Assembly (NCBI RefSeq): GCF_000025345.1
Contig: NC_013757.1
Coordinates: 3,472,001 to 3,536,000 of the forward strand
Source: Geodermatophilus obscurus DSM 43160
GTDB taxonomy: Bacteria; Actinomycetota; Actinomycetes; Mycobacteriales; Geodermatophilaceae
DNA: 64,000 nt
Direction of reading: 5' to 3'
This document shows, piece after piece, positions 46,768 through 55,026 of the stretch. The position numbers and the translations under genes were made by a program. A model generated the notes under the pieces. The model made no database searches and was not told where the DNA came from. It saw only the letters and a program-made list of their open reading frames with translations. Positions within the stretch are counted from its first letter, which is position 1. Each line of letters starts with the position of its first letter.

Positions 46768-48699
46768 ATGTGCGGCCTGCTCGCCTACCTGTCCACCGAC
46801 GCCGAACGCGTCGACGACACCCGCGTCAAGGAGGTGCACGAGGCACTGCACTGCCTGCGCCACCGCGGCCCCGACGAGACCCAGGTCTGGCACGACGCGC
46901 GGGTCGCCTTCGGCTTCAACCGGCTGGCCTTCATCGACATCGAGCACAGCCACCAGCCGATGCCCTACGCCGACGGCCGGTACCGGATCGTCTTCAACGG
47001 CGAGATCTACAACTACGTGGAGCTGCGCCAGGAGCTCGCGGCCCTCGGCGCCCGGTTCGCCACCGAGGGTGACACCGAGGCGATCGTCGCCGGCTACCAC
47101 CACTGGGGTCAGGACGTCGTCCGGCGGCTGCGCGGCATGTTCGCCTTCGTCATCTGGGACACCCAGACCGGGACGGCGTTCGGCGCCCGTGATCCCTTCG
47201 GCATCAAGCCGTTGTTCACCGCCCGCCTCGCCGACGGCGCGCTGGTCTTCAGCTCCGAGAAGAAGGCGCTGCTGGAGATGCTCGGCGGTAGCGACGCCGC
47301 GGGCGGCGTGGACTCCGCCTCGCTGCAGCACTACCTGACGCTGCAGTACGTGCCCGAGCCCGCGACGCTGCACCGCGGCATCCGGCGGATCGAGAGCGGC
47401 ACGAGCTTCACCGTGGTGGACGGCGAGCTGCACACCAGCCGCTACTTCCACCCGACCTTCCCCGTCCGGCCGGTCGCCGCGGACGAGCAGCAGGGCCTCT
47501 ACGACCGGATCGCCGAGGTCCTCGACGACTCGGTGCGGGTGCACATGCGCGCCGACGTCACCGTCGGGTCGTTCCTCTCCGGCGGCATCGACTCCACCGC
47601 CATCGCGGCCCTGGCCAAGCGCTACAACCCCGACCTGATGACCTTCACGGTCGGCTTCGAGCGGGAGGGCTACTCGGAGATCGACGTCGCCGCGGAGTCG
47701 GCGGCCGCGATCGGCGTCGAGCACGTGACGAAGGTGGTCACCCCCGAGGAGTTCGCCGAGTCGATCCCGCTGGTCGTCTGGTACCTCGACGACCCCGTCG
47801 CCGACCCCGCGCTCGTGCCGCTGTACTTCGTGGCCCGCGAGGCGCGCAAGCACGTGAAGGTGGTGCTCTCCGGCGAGGGCGCCGACGAGCTCTTCGGCGG
47901 CTACAACATCTACCGTGAGCCGCTGTCGCTGGCGGCGTTCGACAAGCTGCCCGGGGGCGTCCGCCGCGCGCTGGGCGCGCTGTCGGCGCGGCTGCCCGAC
48001 GGCATGCGCGGCAAGGACCTGCTGCGCCGCGGCTCCATCCCGCTCGAGCAGCGGTACTACGGCAACGCCCGGATCTTCCGGGACGACGAGCTCGGCTTCC
48101 TCGAGCGCCACGACCCCGACCTGTCACACGTCGCCGTGACCCGCGAGCTCTACGAGCGGACCCGGGCCGCGGGCTACGACGACGTGACCGCCATGCAGTA
48201 CGTGGACCTGTTCACCTGGCTGCGCGGCGACATCCTGGTCAAGGCCGACAAGATGACCATGGCCAACTCGCTGGAGCTGCGGGTGCCCTTCCTGGACCCC
48301 GAGGTGTTCGCCGTCGCCGGCACGCTGCCGGTCGGTCAGCGGGTCACCAAGGAGACGACGAAGTACGCGCTGCGCCGCGCGCTTGAGCAGATCGTGCCGC
48401 CGCACGTGCTCAACCGGCGCAAGCTCGGCTTCCCCGTCCCCACCCGGCACTGGCTGGCCGAGGACCTGCACGACTGGGCGCGGAACACCATCGAGGAGAG
48501 CCAGACCGACGAGTGGCTCGACCGGCGTCAGGTCCTCTGGATGCTCGACGCCCACCGGGACAACCAGCGGGCCGGCTCTGCGGTCGACCTCTCCCGCAAG
48601 CTGTGGACGCTGCTGGTGTTCATGGTCTGGCACGGCGTCTTCGTCGAGCAGCGGATCAAGCCCGAGGTCCCCGAGACGGTCTACCCGGTCCGGCTGTAG
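46768..48699 (+). CDS. asnB: Glutamine-hydrolysing asparagine synthetase
   Basis: Makes asparagine (or amidates a related substrate) from aspartate, glutamine and ATP. 643 residues, length of the Rv2201 type. N-terminal nucleophile Cys2 (MCGLLAYLS), RHRGPDETQ, NGEIYNYVELR; synthetase domain with PP-loop SFLSGGIDSTAIAA (about 269-282), LSGEGADELFGGY (about 370) and VKADKMTMANSLELRVPFLD. In mycobacteria the homologue amidates cell-wall meso-DAP, so that role is possible. A perfect bidirectional hairpin terminator follows. Confidence 0.95.
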   Translation: MCGLLAYLSTDAERVDDTRVKEVHEALHCLRHRGPDETQVWHDARVAFGFNRLAFIDIEHSHQPMPYADGRYRIVFNGEIYNYVELRQELAALGARFATEGDTEAIVAGYHHWGQDVVRRLRGMFAFVIWDTQTGTAFGARDPFGIKPLFTARLADGALVFSSEKKALLEMLGGSDAAGGVDSASLQHYLTLQYVPEPATLHRGIRRIESGTSFTVVDGELHTSRYFHPTFPVRPVAADEQQGLYDRIAEVLDDSVRVHMRADVTVGSFLSGGIDSTAIAALAKRYNPDLMTFTVGFEREGYSEIDVAAESAAAIGVEHVTKVVTPEEFAESIPLVVWYLDDPVADPALVPLYFVAREARKHVKVVLSGEGADELFGGYNIYREPLSLAAFDKLPGGVRRALGALSARLPDGMRGKDLLRRGSIPLEQRYYGNARIFRDDELGFLERHDPDLSHVAVTRELYERTRAAGYDDVTAMQYVDLFTWLRGDILVKADKMTMANSLELRVPFLDPEVFAVAGTLPVGQRVTKETTKYALRRALEQIVPPHVLNRRKLGFPVPTRHWLAEDLHDWARNTIEESQTDEWLDRRQVLWMLDAHRDNQRAGSAVDLSRKLWTLLVFMVWHGVFVEQRIKPEVPETVYPVRL

Positions 48700-48708
48700 G
48701 CGCCCGCG

Positions 48709-48758
48709 CACGACGAAGGCCCGGTTCCTCCCGCAGGAGGAACCGGGCCTTCGTCGTG
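48709..48758. terminator. Bidirectional terminator asnB/erpA
   Basis: Left arm 48709-48731 (starts CACGACGAAGGCCCGG) and right arm 48736-48758 (ends CCGGGCCTTCGTCGTG) are perfectly complementary over 23 bp with a 4-nt loop CGCA. It lies 9 nt after the asnB stop. Confidence 0.9.
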
Positions 48759-48787
48759 TCAGCGGCCCCTCTGCAAGGCCCCGCCGC

Positions 48788-48845
48788 AGGCCCCGTCCCG
48801 AGGCTCGCCCCGAGCTCGCGAGGGGTGAGGAGGACGGGGTCCTTC
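48788..48845 (+). repeat. Intergenic GC-hairpin repeat, copy 10
   Basis: GGCCCCGTCC to GGACGGGGTCCTTC; core CTCGCCCCGAGCTCGCGAGG is diverged. A truncated 5' half of another copy (48764-48787, CGGCCCCTCTGC then CCCCGCCGC) lies just before it, as with copy 8. Confidence 0.8.
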
Positions 48846-48870
48846 TACGGTGGGGGAGAGGGATCCCTCG

Positions 48871-49218
48871 TCAGCTGAAGCTGTCGCCGCAGGCGCAGGA
48901 GCCGGTCGCGTTCGGGTTGTCGATCGTGAAACCCTGCTTCTCGATCGTGTCCACGAAGTCGATCACGGCGCCGCCGAGGTAGGGGCCGCTCATCCGGTCG
49001 ACGATGACCTCGACGCCACCGAAGTCGTAGGTCTGGTCGCCGTCAAGGAACCGCTCGTCGAAGAAGAGCTGGTAGCGCAGGCCCGAGCAGCCGCCGGGCT
49101 GGACGGCGATGCGCAGGCGGAGGTCGTCGCGGCCCTCCTGGTCGAGCAGCGTCTTGACCTTCGCGGCAGCCGGGTCGCTGAGGATGACGCCGGTGGCCGT
49201 GGTGTCCTGCACCGTCAT
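48871..49218 (-). CDS. erpA: A-type iron-sulfur cluster carrier (ErpA/IscA family)
   Basis: Delivers Fe-S clusters to apo-proteins; likely clients here are QcrA and other respiratory proteins (inference). 115 residues. The three conserved Cys are at PGGCSGLRYQL (Cys44) and SCACGDSFS (Cys108, Cys110). Residues 10-25 (GVILSDPAAAKVKTLL) and FVDTIEKQGFTIDNPNATGS are family typical. ATG 49218. Counterpart of Rv2204c. Confidence 0.94.
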   Translation of the reverse strand: MTVQDTTATGVILSDPAAAKVKTLLDQEGRDDLRLRIAVQPGGCSGLRYQLFFDERFLDGDQTYDFGGVEVIVDRMSGPYLGGAVIDFVDTIEKQGFTIDNPNATGSCACGDSFS

Positions 49219-49352
49219 GTTGGAAAGTCCTCCCACGTTCGAGGGTGCCTGCTGCGGCACGTCCTGCAGCAGGCCAACACCGCCGGAGCGGAGCCTCTTC
49301 CCACTGTACGGCGTCCGGGGCCGCACGGACCGGGATCGGCCGAGGTCACACG

Positions 49353-49358
49353 TAGACT
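49353..49358 (+). promoter_or_regulatory. -10 box of the DUF3043 gene
   Basis: TAGACT, 7 nt before GTG 49366: leaderless type. Confidence 0.6.
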
Positions 49359-49365
49359 TGCAGCC

Positions 49366-49965
49366 GTGAAGCTCCGCCTGCCCGGGCGCCGCGACCGCAC
49401 CGAGGCCGCCCCCGACGCCGACTCGACCACCCACCTGGTGAAAGCGGGCGGCAAGGGTCGGCCGACGCCCAAGCGCCACGAGGCCCAAGGGCGCCGTCCC
49501 GGCCCTCCCCCGCCGCCGCCGACCACTCGCAAGGAGGCGTACAAGCGGATGCGGGAGCAGCAGGCGGCCGGCCGCGGCACCGCCCGCGCCGCCGCGCGGG
49601 GCGACCAGGACCACCTGCCCGCCCGCGACCGCGGCCCGGTCCGCAAGCTGGTCCGGGACGTGGTCGACTCCCGCCGCAACGCCGGCAGCTTCTTCCTGTT
49701 CGTCGCCGCGCTGGTGCTGCTGGGCAACTTCGTGCCGAACGAGCAGGTGCGCAGCTACACCGTCGCCCTCTGGCTGGTCTTCTTCCTGCTGATCATCGCC
49801 GACTCGATCTTCCTGGGCCGGCGGATCAAGAAGACGGTGCTCGAGCGCTTCCCGAACCAGGACCACAGGATGAAGGGCCTGGTCTGGTACGGCATCAGCC
49901 GGGCCACCATGGTCCGTCGCTGGCGCTTCCCGAAGCCCGAGGTGGCGCTGGGCGCCCAGGTCTAG
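49366..49965 (+). CDS. DUF3043 family membrane protein
   Basis: 199 residues. A basic, Pro-rich cytoplasmic N-terminus (KGRPTPKRHEAQGRRPGPPP, then TRKEAYKRMREQQAAG) is followed by RDRGPVRKLVRDVVDSRRN and two membrane helices (about 108-130 and 136-155), ending SRATMVRRWRFPKPEV. This is the DUF3043 pattern of actinobacteria (Rv2206 type); function unknown. Divergent from erpA. Confidence 0.9.
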   Translation: MKLRLPGRRDRTEAAPDADSTTHLVKAGGKGRPTPKRHEAQGRRPGPPPPPPTTRKEAYKRMREQQAAGRGTARAAARGDQDHLPARDRGPVRKLVRDVVDSRRNAGSFFLFVAALVLLGNFVPNEQVRSYTVALWLVFFLLIIADSIFLGRRIKKTVLERFPNQDHRMKGLVWYGISRATMVRRWRFPKPEVALGAQV

Positions 49966-49968
49966 CCC

Positions 49969-50027
49969 GGCCCTCCTGCAGGGGCCCGCCGCGAGCCTGC
50001 GAGCGTTGGGGGGCAGGAGGGTCCTTC
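49969..50027 (+). repeat. Intergenic GC-hairpin repeat, copy 11
   Basis: GGCCCTCCTGC to GCAGGAGGGTCCTTC; arms CCCTCCTGC/GCAGGAGGG pair perfectly. Core CCGCCGCGAGCCTGCGAGCG. It runs into the -10 region of the next gene (TACTAGCGT). Confidence 0.92.
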
Positions 50028-50030
50028 TAC

Positions 50031-50036
50031 TAGCGT
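50031..50036 (+). promoter_or_regulatory. -10 box of the aldo/keto reductase gene
   Basis: TAGCGT, 8 nt before GTG 50045 and 3 nt after GGTCCTTC of copy 11. Confidence 0.55.
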
Positions 50037-50044
50037 CGGCGGCC

Positions 50045-51028
50045 GTGGAATCCCGACGACTGGGCCGCTCCGGCCTCGACATCTCCGCGATCGCCTACGG
50101 CAACTGGCTGACCCACGGCGGCCAGGTCGAGGAGGACGCCGCGCACGCCTGCGTGCGCGCCGCCCTCGACGCGGGCATCACGACCTTCGACACCGCCGAC
50201 GTCTACGCCGGCACCCGGGCCGAGTCCGTCCTCGGCCGCGCCCTGGCAGGCCAGCGCCGGGAGGGACTGGAGGTCTTCACCAAGGTCTACTGGCCGACGG
50301 GCCCGGGCCACAACGACCGCGGGCTGTCCCGCAAGCACATCACCGAGAGCTGCCACGCATCGCTGCGGCGGCTGCAGACCGACTACGTCGACCTCTACCA
50401 GGCGCACCGCTACGACTCGACGGTGCCGCTGGAGGAGACGATGACCGCCTTCGCCGACCTGGTCCGGGCCGGCAAGGTGCTCTACGTCGGCGTCTCGGAG
50501 TGGAACGCCGAGGAGATCGCCGCCGGTGCCGCGCTCGCCCGGGACCTCGGCGTCCAGCTGATCAGTAACCAGCCGCAGTACTCGATGCTCTGGCGGGTCA
50601 TCGAGGACGAGGTCGTGCCCACCTCCGAGAAGGAGGGGTTGTCGCAGATCGTCTGGTCCCCGCTGGCCCAGGGCGTCCTCACCGGGAAGTACCTGCCCGG
50701 CCAGCAGCCGCCGGCCGACAGCCGGGGCGGGCACGCGGAGGCCGGCGGGTCGATGCGGCGCTTCCTGCGGGACGACGTCCTCACCCGGGTGCAGGACCTG
50801 AAGCCGATCGCCGGGGACCTCGGCCTGTCCATGGCACAGCTGGCCATCGCGTGGGTGCTGCAGAACCCGAACGTGGCGGCGGCGATCATCGGCGCGACCC
50901 GCCCCGAGCAGGTGCAGGACAACGCCGCGGCGGCGGGCGTGACCCTCGACGCCGACATCCTGGCCCGCATCGACGAGGTCCTCGGCGACATCGTCGAGCG
51001 CGACCCCGCCAAGACGTCCCGCGGCTGA
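50045..51028 (+). CDS. Aldo/keto reductase, KCNAB (AKR6/YghZ-like) type
   Basis: NADPH-dependent reductase, 327 residues, TIM barrel. RRLGRSGLDISAIAYGNWLT (4-23), FDTADVYAGTRAESVLG with the catalytic Asp/Tyr, EVFTKVYWP (Lys), DLYQAHRYD (His), GVSEWNAEEI, NQPQYSMLWR, WSPLAQGVLTGKY and ATRPEQVQDN at the end. This set fits the potassium-channel beta-subunit-like clade. GTG 50045. Physiological substrate unknown. Confidence 0.92.
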   Translation: MESRRLGRSGLDISAIAYGNWLTHGGQVEEDAAHACVRAALDAGITTFDTADVYAGTRAESVLGRALAGQRREGLEVFTKVYWPTGPGHNDRGLSRKHITESCHASLRRLQTDYVDLYQAHRYDSTVPLEETMTAFADLVRAGKVLYVGVSEWNAEEIAAGAALARDLGVQLISNQPQYSMLWRVIEDEVVPTSEKEGLSQIVWSPLAQGVLTGKYLPGQQPPADSRGGHAEAGGSMRRFLRDDVLTRVQDLKPIAGDLGLSMAQLAIAWVLQNPNVAAAIIGATRPEQVQDNAAAAGVTLDADILARIDEVLGDIVERDPAKTSRG

Positions 51029-51029
51029 C

Positions 51030-51086
51030 GAAGGACCCCGTCCTCCCCTCCCTTCGCACGCTCAGGGCGGGGCCCGGGACGGGGCC
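51030..51086 (-). repeat. Intergenic GC-hairpin repeat, copy 12
   Basis: Begins 1 nt after the reductase stop with GAAGGACCCCGTCC and ends GGACGGGGCC; arms CCCCGTCC/GGACGGGG. Core CCCTTCGCACGCTCAGGGCG. Confidence 0.88.
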
Positions 51087-51129
51087 ACACGGGTCGCTCC
51101 TGAGCCCGCCCGGCTCGGTCCGGGCGGGC

Positions 51130-51342
51130 TCAGGTGGCGGCCAGGCCCATCGGTCCGTAGACCTCCTGCCCGCCGTCGAAGAGCGTCACCGTGGCGACCC
51201 CGCGCTCGAGCAGGTCCCGCCAGTTCTCACCCAGCCAGGACTCCGCGTCGCCCTGGTTGTCCGCCCGCGGCACCTCCACCCCGACCGCGGCGGGGTCGAG
51301 CTCCGCCCCCGAGGGGTCCTCCAGCCGCCAGTACCAGCCCAT
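51130..51342 (-). CDS. Small conserved hypothetical protein
   Basis: 70 residues. MGWYWRLEDPSGAELDPAAV at the N-terminus and ESWLGENWRDLLERGVATVT then YGPMGL at the C-terminus: a compact acidic alpha/beta protein seen in many actinobacteria without a function. ATG 51342 has TAACCT 8 nt upstream (leaderless). Confidence 0.78.
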   Translation of the reverse strand: MGWYWRLEDPSGAELDPAAVGVEVPRADNQGDAESWLGENWRDLLERGVATVTLFDGGQEVYGPMGLAAT

Positions 51343-51350
51343 GCACGCTG

Positions 51351-51356
51351 AGGTTA
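51351..51356 (-). promoter_or_regulatory. -10 box of the 51130 gene
   Basis: TAACCT on the minus strand, 8 nt before ATG 51342. Confidence 0.5.
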
Positions 51357-51466
51357 GTGAGCGACCGGCCGCCGGGCGTGCCCGGAGTGTGACCGGCGCC
51401 TGGTTACCCCGGCGATCATCGGGGGCATGTGAGTGCATCGACACACTCCCCCGGCCCGGAGGACCG

Positions 51467-51904
51467 ATGACCGACCCCACCGCGGGCGCCACTCGCGCGA
51501 CCGCTCCGCCCCCCGCCCCCGAGGACGCCTCGACCGGCCAGCTCATCGGCCAGCTGACCGAGCAGATCAGCCGACTGGTGCGTGACGAGGCCCGGCTCGC
51601 GCAGGCGGAGGTCACCCAGAAGGCCAAGCGGCTGGGCGTCGGCGCCGGCCTGTTCGGCGGCGCCGGCCTGTTCGCCTTCTTCGGCCTGGCCGTGCTCATC
51701 GCCACCGCCGTCCTCGCTCTCGCCCTCGTGTTGCCCGCCTGGCTGGCCGCGCTGATCGTGGCCGTCGTGCTGCTCGCCGTCGCCGGCGTGCTCGCGCTGG
51801 TCGGCAAGAAGGACGTCGACAAGGGCACCCCGCCGGTGCCGAGCGAGGCCATCGCCAGCACCAAGGCAGACATCGCGACCGTGAAGGAGAGTGCGCGCCG
51901 GTGA
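51467..51904 (+). CDS. Holin-X/DUF1469-type phage holin superfamily III membrane protein
   Basis: 145 residues. An amphipathic helix STGQLIGQLTEQISRLVRDE then ARLAQAEVTQKAKRLGVGAG is followed by two membrane helices (about 66-90 and 92-115). This is the actinobacterial holin-X pattern, normally a chromosomal envelope protein and not a phage lysis gene. ATG 51467 with CGGAGGA upstream. First gene of a tightly overlapping set with DUF3618, DUF4235 and YihY genes. Its stop overlaps the next GTG (GTGA). Confidence 0.87.
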   Translation: MTDPTAGATRATAPPPAPEDASTGQLIGQLTEQISRLVRDEARLAQAEVTQKAKRLGVGAGLFGGAGLFAFFGLAVLIATAVLALALVLPAWLAALIVAVVLLAVAGVLALVGKKDVDKGTPPVPSEAIASTKADIATVKESARR

Positions 51905-52350
51905 GCACGCCAGCCAGCCAGGGTCCCGACCGGACGACGTCCGGCAAGACCACCCCGAACGACCCGGACGCCATCAAGGCCGACATCGAGGCCACCCGCG
52001 AGCAGCTCAGCCGCACCGTCGACGAGCTGTCGCACCGGCTCGACGTCCCAGAGCGCGCCCGCGAGAGGGCCTACCGGGCGCGCGACACCGCGGTCGAGAC
52101 CTACCGGGAGAGCCCGCCGGCGGTCATCGGCGCCGGGGCCGGCGTGGTCGCGCTGCTGGGCCTCCTCGTCTGGCGCCGCCGGACGAAGGACCGCCGGGTC
52201 GCCAAGCGCGCGGCGAAGCGTGAGGCGAAGCGGGCAGCCAAGGTGGCCGCCGCCCGCCGGGCCGCGACGGCGAAGGCGGCACGGAAGAGGACGAAGCAGG
52301 CGGGGAAGAAGGCGGCGAAGGCCCGCCGGGCCGTGAGGAGGACGAAGTGA
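51901..52350 (+). CDS. DUF3618 family membrane-associated protein
   Basis: 149 residues. DUF3618 signature DPDAIKADIEATREQLSRTV then DELSHRLDVPERARER (about 21-57), one membrane helix (about 75-95, VIGAGAGVVALLGLLVWRRR), and an extremely basic Lys/Arg/Ala tail of about 55 residues (KRAAKREAKRAAKVAAARRA), histone-H1-like and probably able to bind nucleic acid or the anionic membrane surface. Overlaps both neighbours by 4 nt. Function unknown. Confidence 0.88.
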   Translation: MSTPASQGPDRTTSGKTTPNDPDAIKADIEATREQLSRTVDELSHRLDVPERARERAYRARDTAVETYRESPPAVIGAGAGVVALLGLLVWRRRTKDRRVAKRAAKREAKRAAKVAAARRAATAKAARKRTKQAGKKAAKARRAVRRTK

Positions 52351-52625
52351 CCAGCAGCAAGGGAGCCAAGCTCGTCTACCGACCGATCGGCCTGCTCGGC
52401 GGCGTCCTGGCCGGTGTGATCTCGGGCGCCGTCTTCAAGCAGGTCTGGAAGCGCGTGTCGAACGAGGACGACGCGCCCGACGCCCTGCAGAGCGAGTACC
52501 GGATGCGCGAGGTCGTGCTCGCCGCGGCCCTGCAGGGCGCGATCTTCGCCGCCACCAAGGCGGCCATCGACCGCGCCGGCGCGCGCGGCTTCACCAAGCT
52601 GACCGGCAGCTGGCCGGGCGACTGA
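52347..52625 (+). CDS. DUF4235 family membrane protein
   Basis: 92 residues. KLVYRPIGLLGGVLAGVISG (8-27) then AVFKQVWKRVSNEDDAPDAL, and a second helix VVLAAALQGAIFAATKAAID: the DUF4235 pattern. Overlaps the DUF3618 gene by 4 nt and is followed by the YihY gene after 1 nt. Function unknown; the set recurs in actinobacteria and is likely envelope- or stress-related (inference). Confidence 0.9.
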   Translation: MTSSKGAKLVYRPIGLLGGVLAGVISGAVFKQVWKRVSNEDDAPDALQSEYRMREVVLAAALQGAIFAATKAAIDRAGARGFTKLTGSWPGD

Positions 52626-52626
52626 C

Positions 52627-53751
52627 GTGGCCGGCACCCGGAACCGTGAGAGCGCCGTCGACCGCATCCGCGAGCGGGTCGAGGAGAAGGCGGCGCGGCG
52701 GGCGGCGGCCAAGGCGGCGGAGGCCCGCGGCCCGCACCCGCAGGCCGACCGGCCGCCGCCGGGCGCACCGAACGAGGAGCAGCTGCCCGGCGTCACCGCG
52801 GACAAGCCGACCGAGATCCCCTGGCGGGGCTGGAAGCAGATCGTCCAGCGCGCCTGGGCGGAGAACAACGCCGACAACATGCCGATCATCGGCGGCGGCG
52901 TGGCGTTCTTCGGCTTCCTGGCAATCTTCCCGGCGCTGATCGCGATGATGAACATCTACGGGTTGGTCGCCTCCCCGGAGACCGTCGCGCGGCAGGTCGA
53001 GGACCTCTCGGCACAGCTGCCGGAGAGCGCCGCCGACCTGATCGGGGACCAGCTCAACGCCATCGTCACCAACAGCGGCGGAGCGCTCAGCTTCGGGCTG
53101 GCCGCCTCCGTGCTCGGCGCGCTGTGGAGCGCCTCCGGCGGCGTCGGCAACCTGGTGACCGCGGTGAACCTCGCCTACGACGAGGTGGAGACGCGGGGCT
53201 TCGTCAAGCGCAAGGCCATCTCCCTGGGGCTCACGCTCGGCGCGATCGTCTTCGTGCTGATCACCTTCACGCTCGTCGCGGTGGTCCCGAACGTCCTGGA
53301 CGCGCTCCCGCTGGGCCCGTTCGCCACAGTCCTCGCGCAGGTGGTCCGGTGGGTCGTGCTGCTCGGGATCTTCGCCGGGTCGCTGGCGGTGCTGTACCGG
53401 GTCGCCCCCGACCGGGACGCCCCACAGCTGCGCTGGGTCAGTCTCGGCGCCATCGTGGTCACGGTGATCTGGGCCGTCGTCAGCCTCGGCTTCAGCATCT
53501 ACGTCGACAATTTCGGGTCCTACGACAAGACCTACGGGGCCATCGCCGGCGTCATCGTGCTGATGCTGTGGCTGTACCTGACCTGCTACCTCATCCTGCT
53601 CGGCGCCGAGATCAACTCCGAGGCCGAGCACCAGACGGCGGAGGACACCACGCAGGGTCCGCCCCAGCCGATGGGCCAGCGCGACGCCACGATGGCCGAC
53701 GAGCTGCCCGACCCGCCGGTGCCGACCAAGGAGTCACACCGCAGCGCCTGA
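52627..53751 (+). CDS. YihY/BrkB family membrane protein
   Basis: 374 residues, six membrane helices in the YihY core (about 65-340), flanked by a charged N-terminus and an acidic C-terminal tail. Family segments: WAENNADNMPIIGGGVAFFG, FLAIFPALIAMMNIYGLVAS, VLGALWSASGGVGNLVTAVN, AYDEVETRGFVKRKAISLGL and VIVLMLWLYLTCYLILLGAE. Once called ribonuclease BN in error; a transport or envelope role is assumed. Last gene of the four-gene set, followed by repeat copy 13. Confidence 0.92.
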   Translation: MAGTRNRESAVDRIRERVEEKAARRAAAKAAEARGPHPQADRPPPGAPNEEQLPGVTADKPTEIPWRGWKQIVQRAWAENNADNMPIIGGGVAFFGFLAIFPALIAMMNIYGLVASPETVARQVEDLSAQLPESAADLIGDQLNAIVTNSGGALSFGLAASVLGALWSASGGVGNLVTAVNLAYDEVETRGFVKRKAISLGLTLGAIVFVLITFTLVAVVPNVLDALPLGPFATVLAQVVRWVVLLGIFAGSLAVLYRVAPDRDAPQLRWVSLGAIVVTVIWAVVSLGFSIYVDNFGSYDKTYGAIAGVIVLMLWLYLTCYLILLGAEINSEAEHQTAEDTTQGPPQPMGQRDATMADELPDPPVPTKESHRSA

Positions 53752-53805
53752 GAGGACCCCTGCCCCACCGGGGAAGGGCCCCGCGGCGGGACCCTGCAGG
53801 GGGCC
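53750..53805 (-). repeat. Intergenic GC-hairpin repeat, copy 13
   Basis: Starts in the YihY stop (TGAGAGGACCCCTGC) and ends GCAGGGGGCC directly before the gcvT stop. The core is altered (CCACCGGGGAAGGGCCCCGC). It fills the whole convergent gap. Confidence 0.8.
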
Positions 53806-54924
53806 TCAGCGCACGTGCGAGGGCACGAAGGGCGGCAGCACGACCTGCACGGTCTGCGGCCTCCCGCGCACGTCCACGGCCAGCTCGCTGCCCTCCGCCA
53901 CACCGGACGCGGTGTCGAGCAGGGCCAGGGCGATGCCGGTGCGCAGGGACGGCGAGAAGGTGCCGCTGGTGACCTCGCCGACGCGGGCGCCGTCGGCGTC
54001 GAGAACGGCCATCCCCGGCCGCGGGATGCCGCGGCCGGGCGCCCGCAGCCCCCACAGGAGGCGGGCGGGTCCGGCCTCCCTCTCCGCCAGCAGCGCCTCG
54101 CGACCCCAGAACGCCGGCTTGCGCCAGCCCACCGCCCACCCGGCGCGGGCCTGGACCGGTGTGATCTCGGGAGAGAGCTCGTGGCCGTGCAACGGGTAGC
54201 CCATCTCGGTGCGCAGCGTGTCCCGAGCACCCAGGCCGCACAGCCGCAGCCCCTCGTCCTGCCCGGTCTCGACCAGCACGTCCCACAGCTCGCCGGCCCG
54301 GTCGGCGGCCACGAGCAGCTCGTAGCCGTGCTCGCCGGTGTAGCCGCTGCGGCAGACGGTGACCTCGGCCGAGCCGCCGCCCACGCCGGTCACGAAGGAC
54401 ATGTAGGGCAGCTCGCCGGGCAGCCCCAGGAACGCCAGCAGCTGCGGTGACCGCGGCCCCTGGACGGCCAGGACGGCGACCTCGGTGTGCCGGTCGGTGA
54501 CCGTCACCCCGGCCGGGGCGGCACCGGCCAGCCGGGCCACCACCTCGGCGGCGTTGGCCGCGTTGGGCACCAGCAGGACGTCGTCCGGGCCGTGGAGGTA
54601 GACGATCAGGTCGTCGACCACTCCCCCGGCCCGCGGGTCGCCGTCGGGCAGGCAGCACATCGTGTACTGCGCCTGGCCCGGCCCGATGCGCGACAGGTCG
54701 TTGGTCAGGCAACTGTCGACGAAGGCCGCCGCGCCCGGTCCGCGCACCGTGGCCGTGCCCAGGTGCGAGACGTCGAACAGGCCCACGCCGGTGCGGACCG
54801 CCTCGTGCTCGGCCAGCACCCCGCCGCCGGCGTACTCGATCGGCATGGACCAGCCCCCGAAGTCGGCGAGCTTGGCGCCCGCCGCGACGTGCCGGTCGTG
54901 CAGGGGTGAGGTCCGCGCGGTCAC
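53806..54924 (-). CDS. gcvT: Aminomethyltransferase (glycine cleavage T protein)
   Basis: Transfers the methylene group of the H-protein-bound aminomethyl to THF. 372 residues. [20 protein letters not shown] (6-25), [54 protein letters not shown] and [18 protein letters not shown] are GcvT hallmarks. GTG 54924 has TAGCGT 6 nt upstream (leaderless) and no glycine riboswitch. The other gcv genes are not in the window. Divergent from pepA. It connects to glyA and metF through methylene-THF. Confidence 0.94.
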   Translation of the reverse strand: MTARTSPLHDRHVAAGAKLADFGGWSMPIEYAGGGVLAEHEAVRTGVGLFDVSHLGTATVRGPGAAAFVDSCLTNDLSRIGPGQAQYTMCCLPDGDPRAGGVVDDLIVYLHGPDDVLLVPNAANAAEVVARLAGAAPAGVTVTDRHTEVAVLAVQGPRSPQLLAFLGLPGELPYMSFVTGVGGGSAEVTVCRSGYTGEHGYELLVAADRAGELWDVLVETGQDEGLRLCGLGARDTLRTEMGYPLHGHELSPEITPVQARAGWAVGWRKPAFWGREALLAEREAGPARLLWGLRAPGRGIPRPGMAVLDADGARVGEVTSGTFSPSLRTGIALALLDTASGVAEGSELAVDVRGRPQTVQVVLPPFVPSHVR

Positions 54925-54930
54925 ACCGGC

Positions 54931-54936
54931 ACGCTA
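54931..54936 (-). promoter_or_regulatory. -10 box of gcvT
   Basis: TAGCGT on the minus strand, 6 nt before GTG 54924. Confidence 0.55.
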
Positions 54937-54950
54937 TCCGGCGACGTGCG

Positions 54951-55014
54951 GCAACGGCCCCCGTGCAGGGGCCCGCGCTGAGCCTGCGAGGCGTGGGGGG
55001 CACGGGGGTCCTTC
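54951..55014 (+). repeat. Intergenic GC-hairpin repeat, copy 14 (between divergent genes)
   Basis: GCAACGGCCCCCGTGC to GCACGGGGGTCCTTC; arms CCCCCGTGC/GCACGGGGG pair perfectly although they differ from the common CTGC/GCAG type. Core CGCGCTGAGCCTGCGAGGCG. It sits between two promoters, so it cannot simply be a terminator. Confidence 0.92.
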
Positions 55015-55020
55015 TAGGAT
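55015..55020 (+). promoter_or_regulatory. -10 box of pepA
   Basis: TAGGAT directly after GGTCCTTC of copy 14, 6 nt before GTG 55027. Confidence 0.6.
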
Positions 55021-55026
55021 CGAGCG

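Noticed and set aside
51402-51429. SigB-like promoter (GGTTAC with a GGGGCAT element) before the holin-X/DUF3618 set
   Set aside because: Only the -35-like half matches; the -10 half is weak, so it is not listed as a feature.
51467-51904. Prophage lysis gene
   Set aside because: Holin-X proteins are chromosomal in actinobacteria, and no endolysin, capsid, integrase or att site is nearby.
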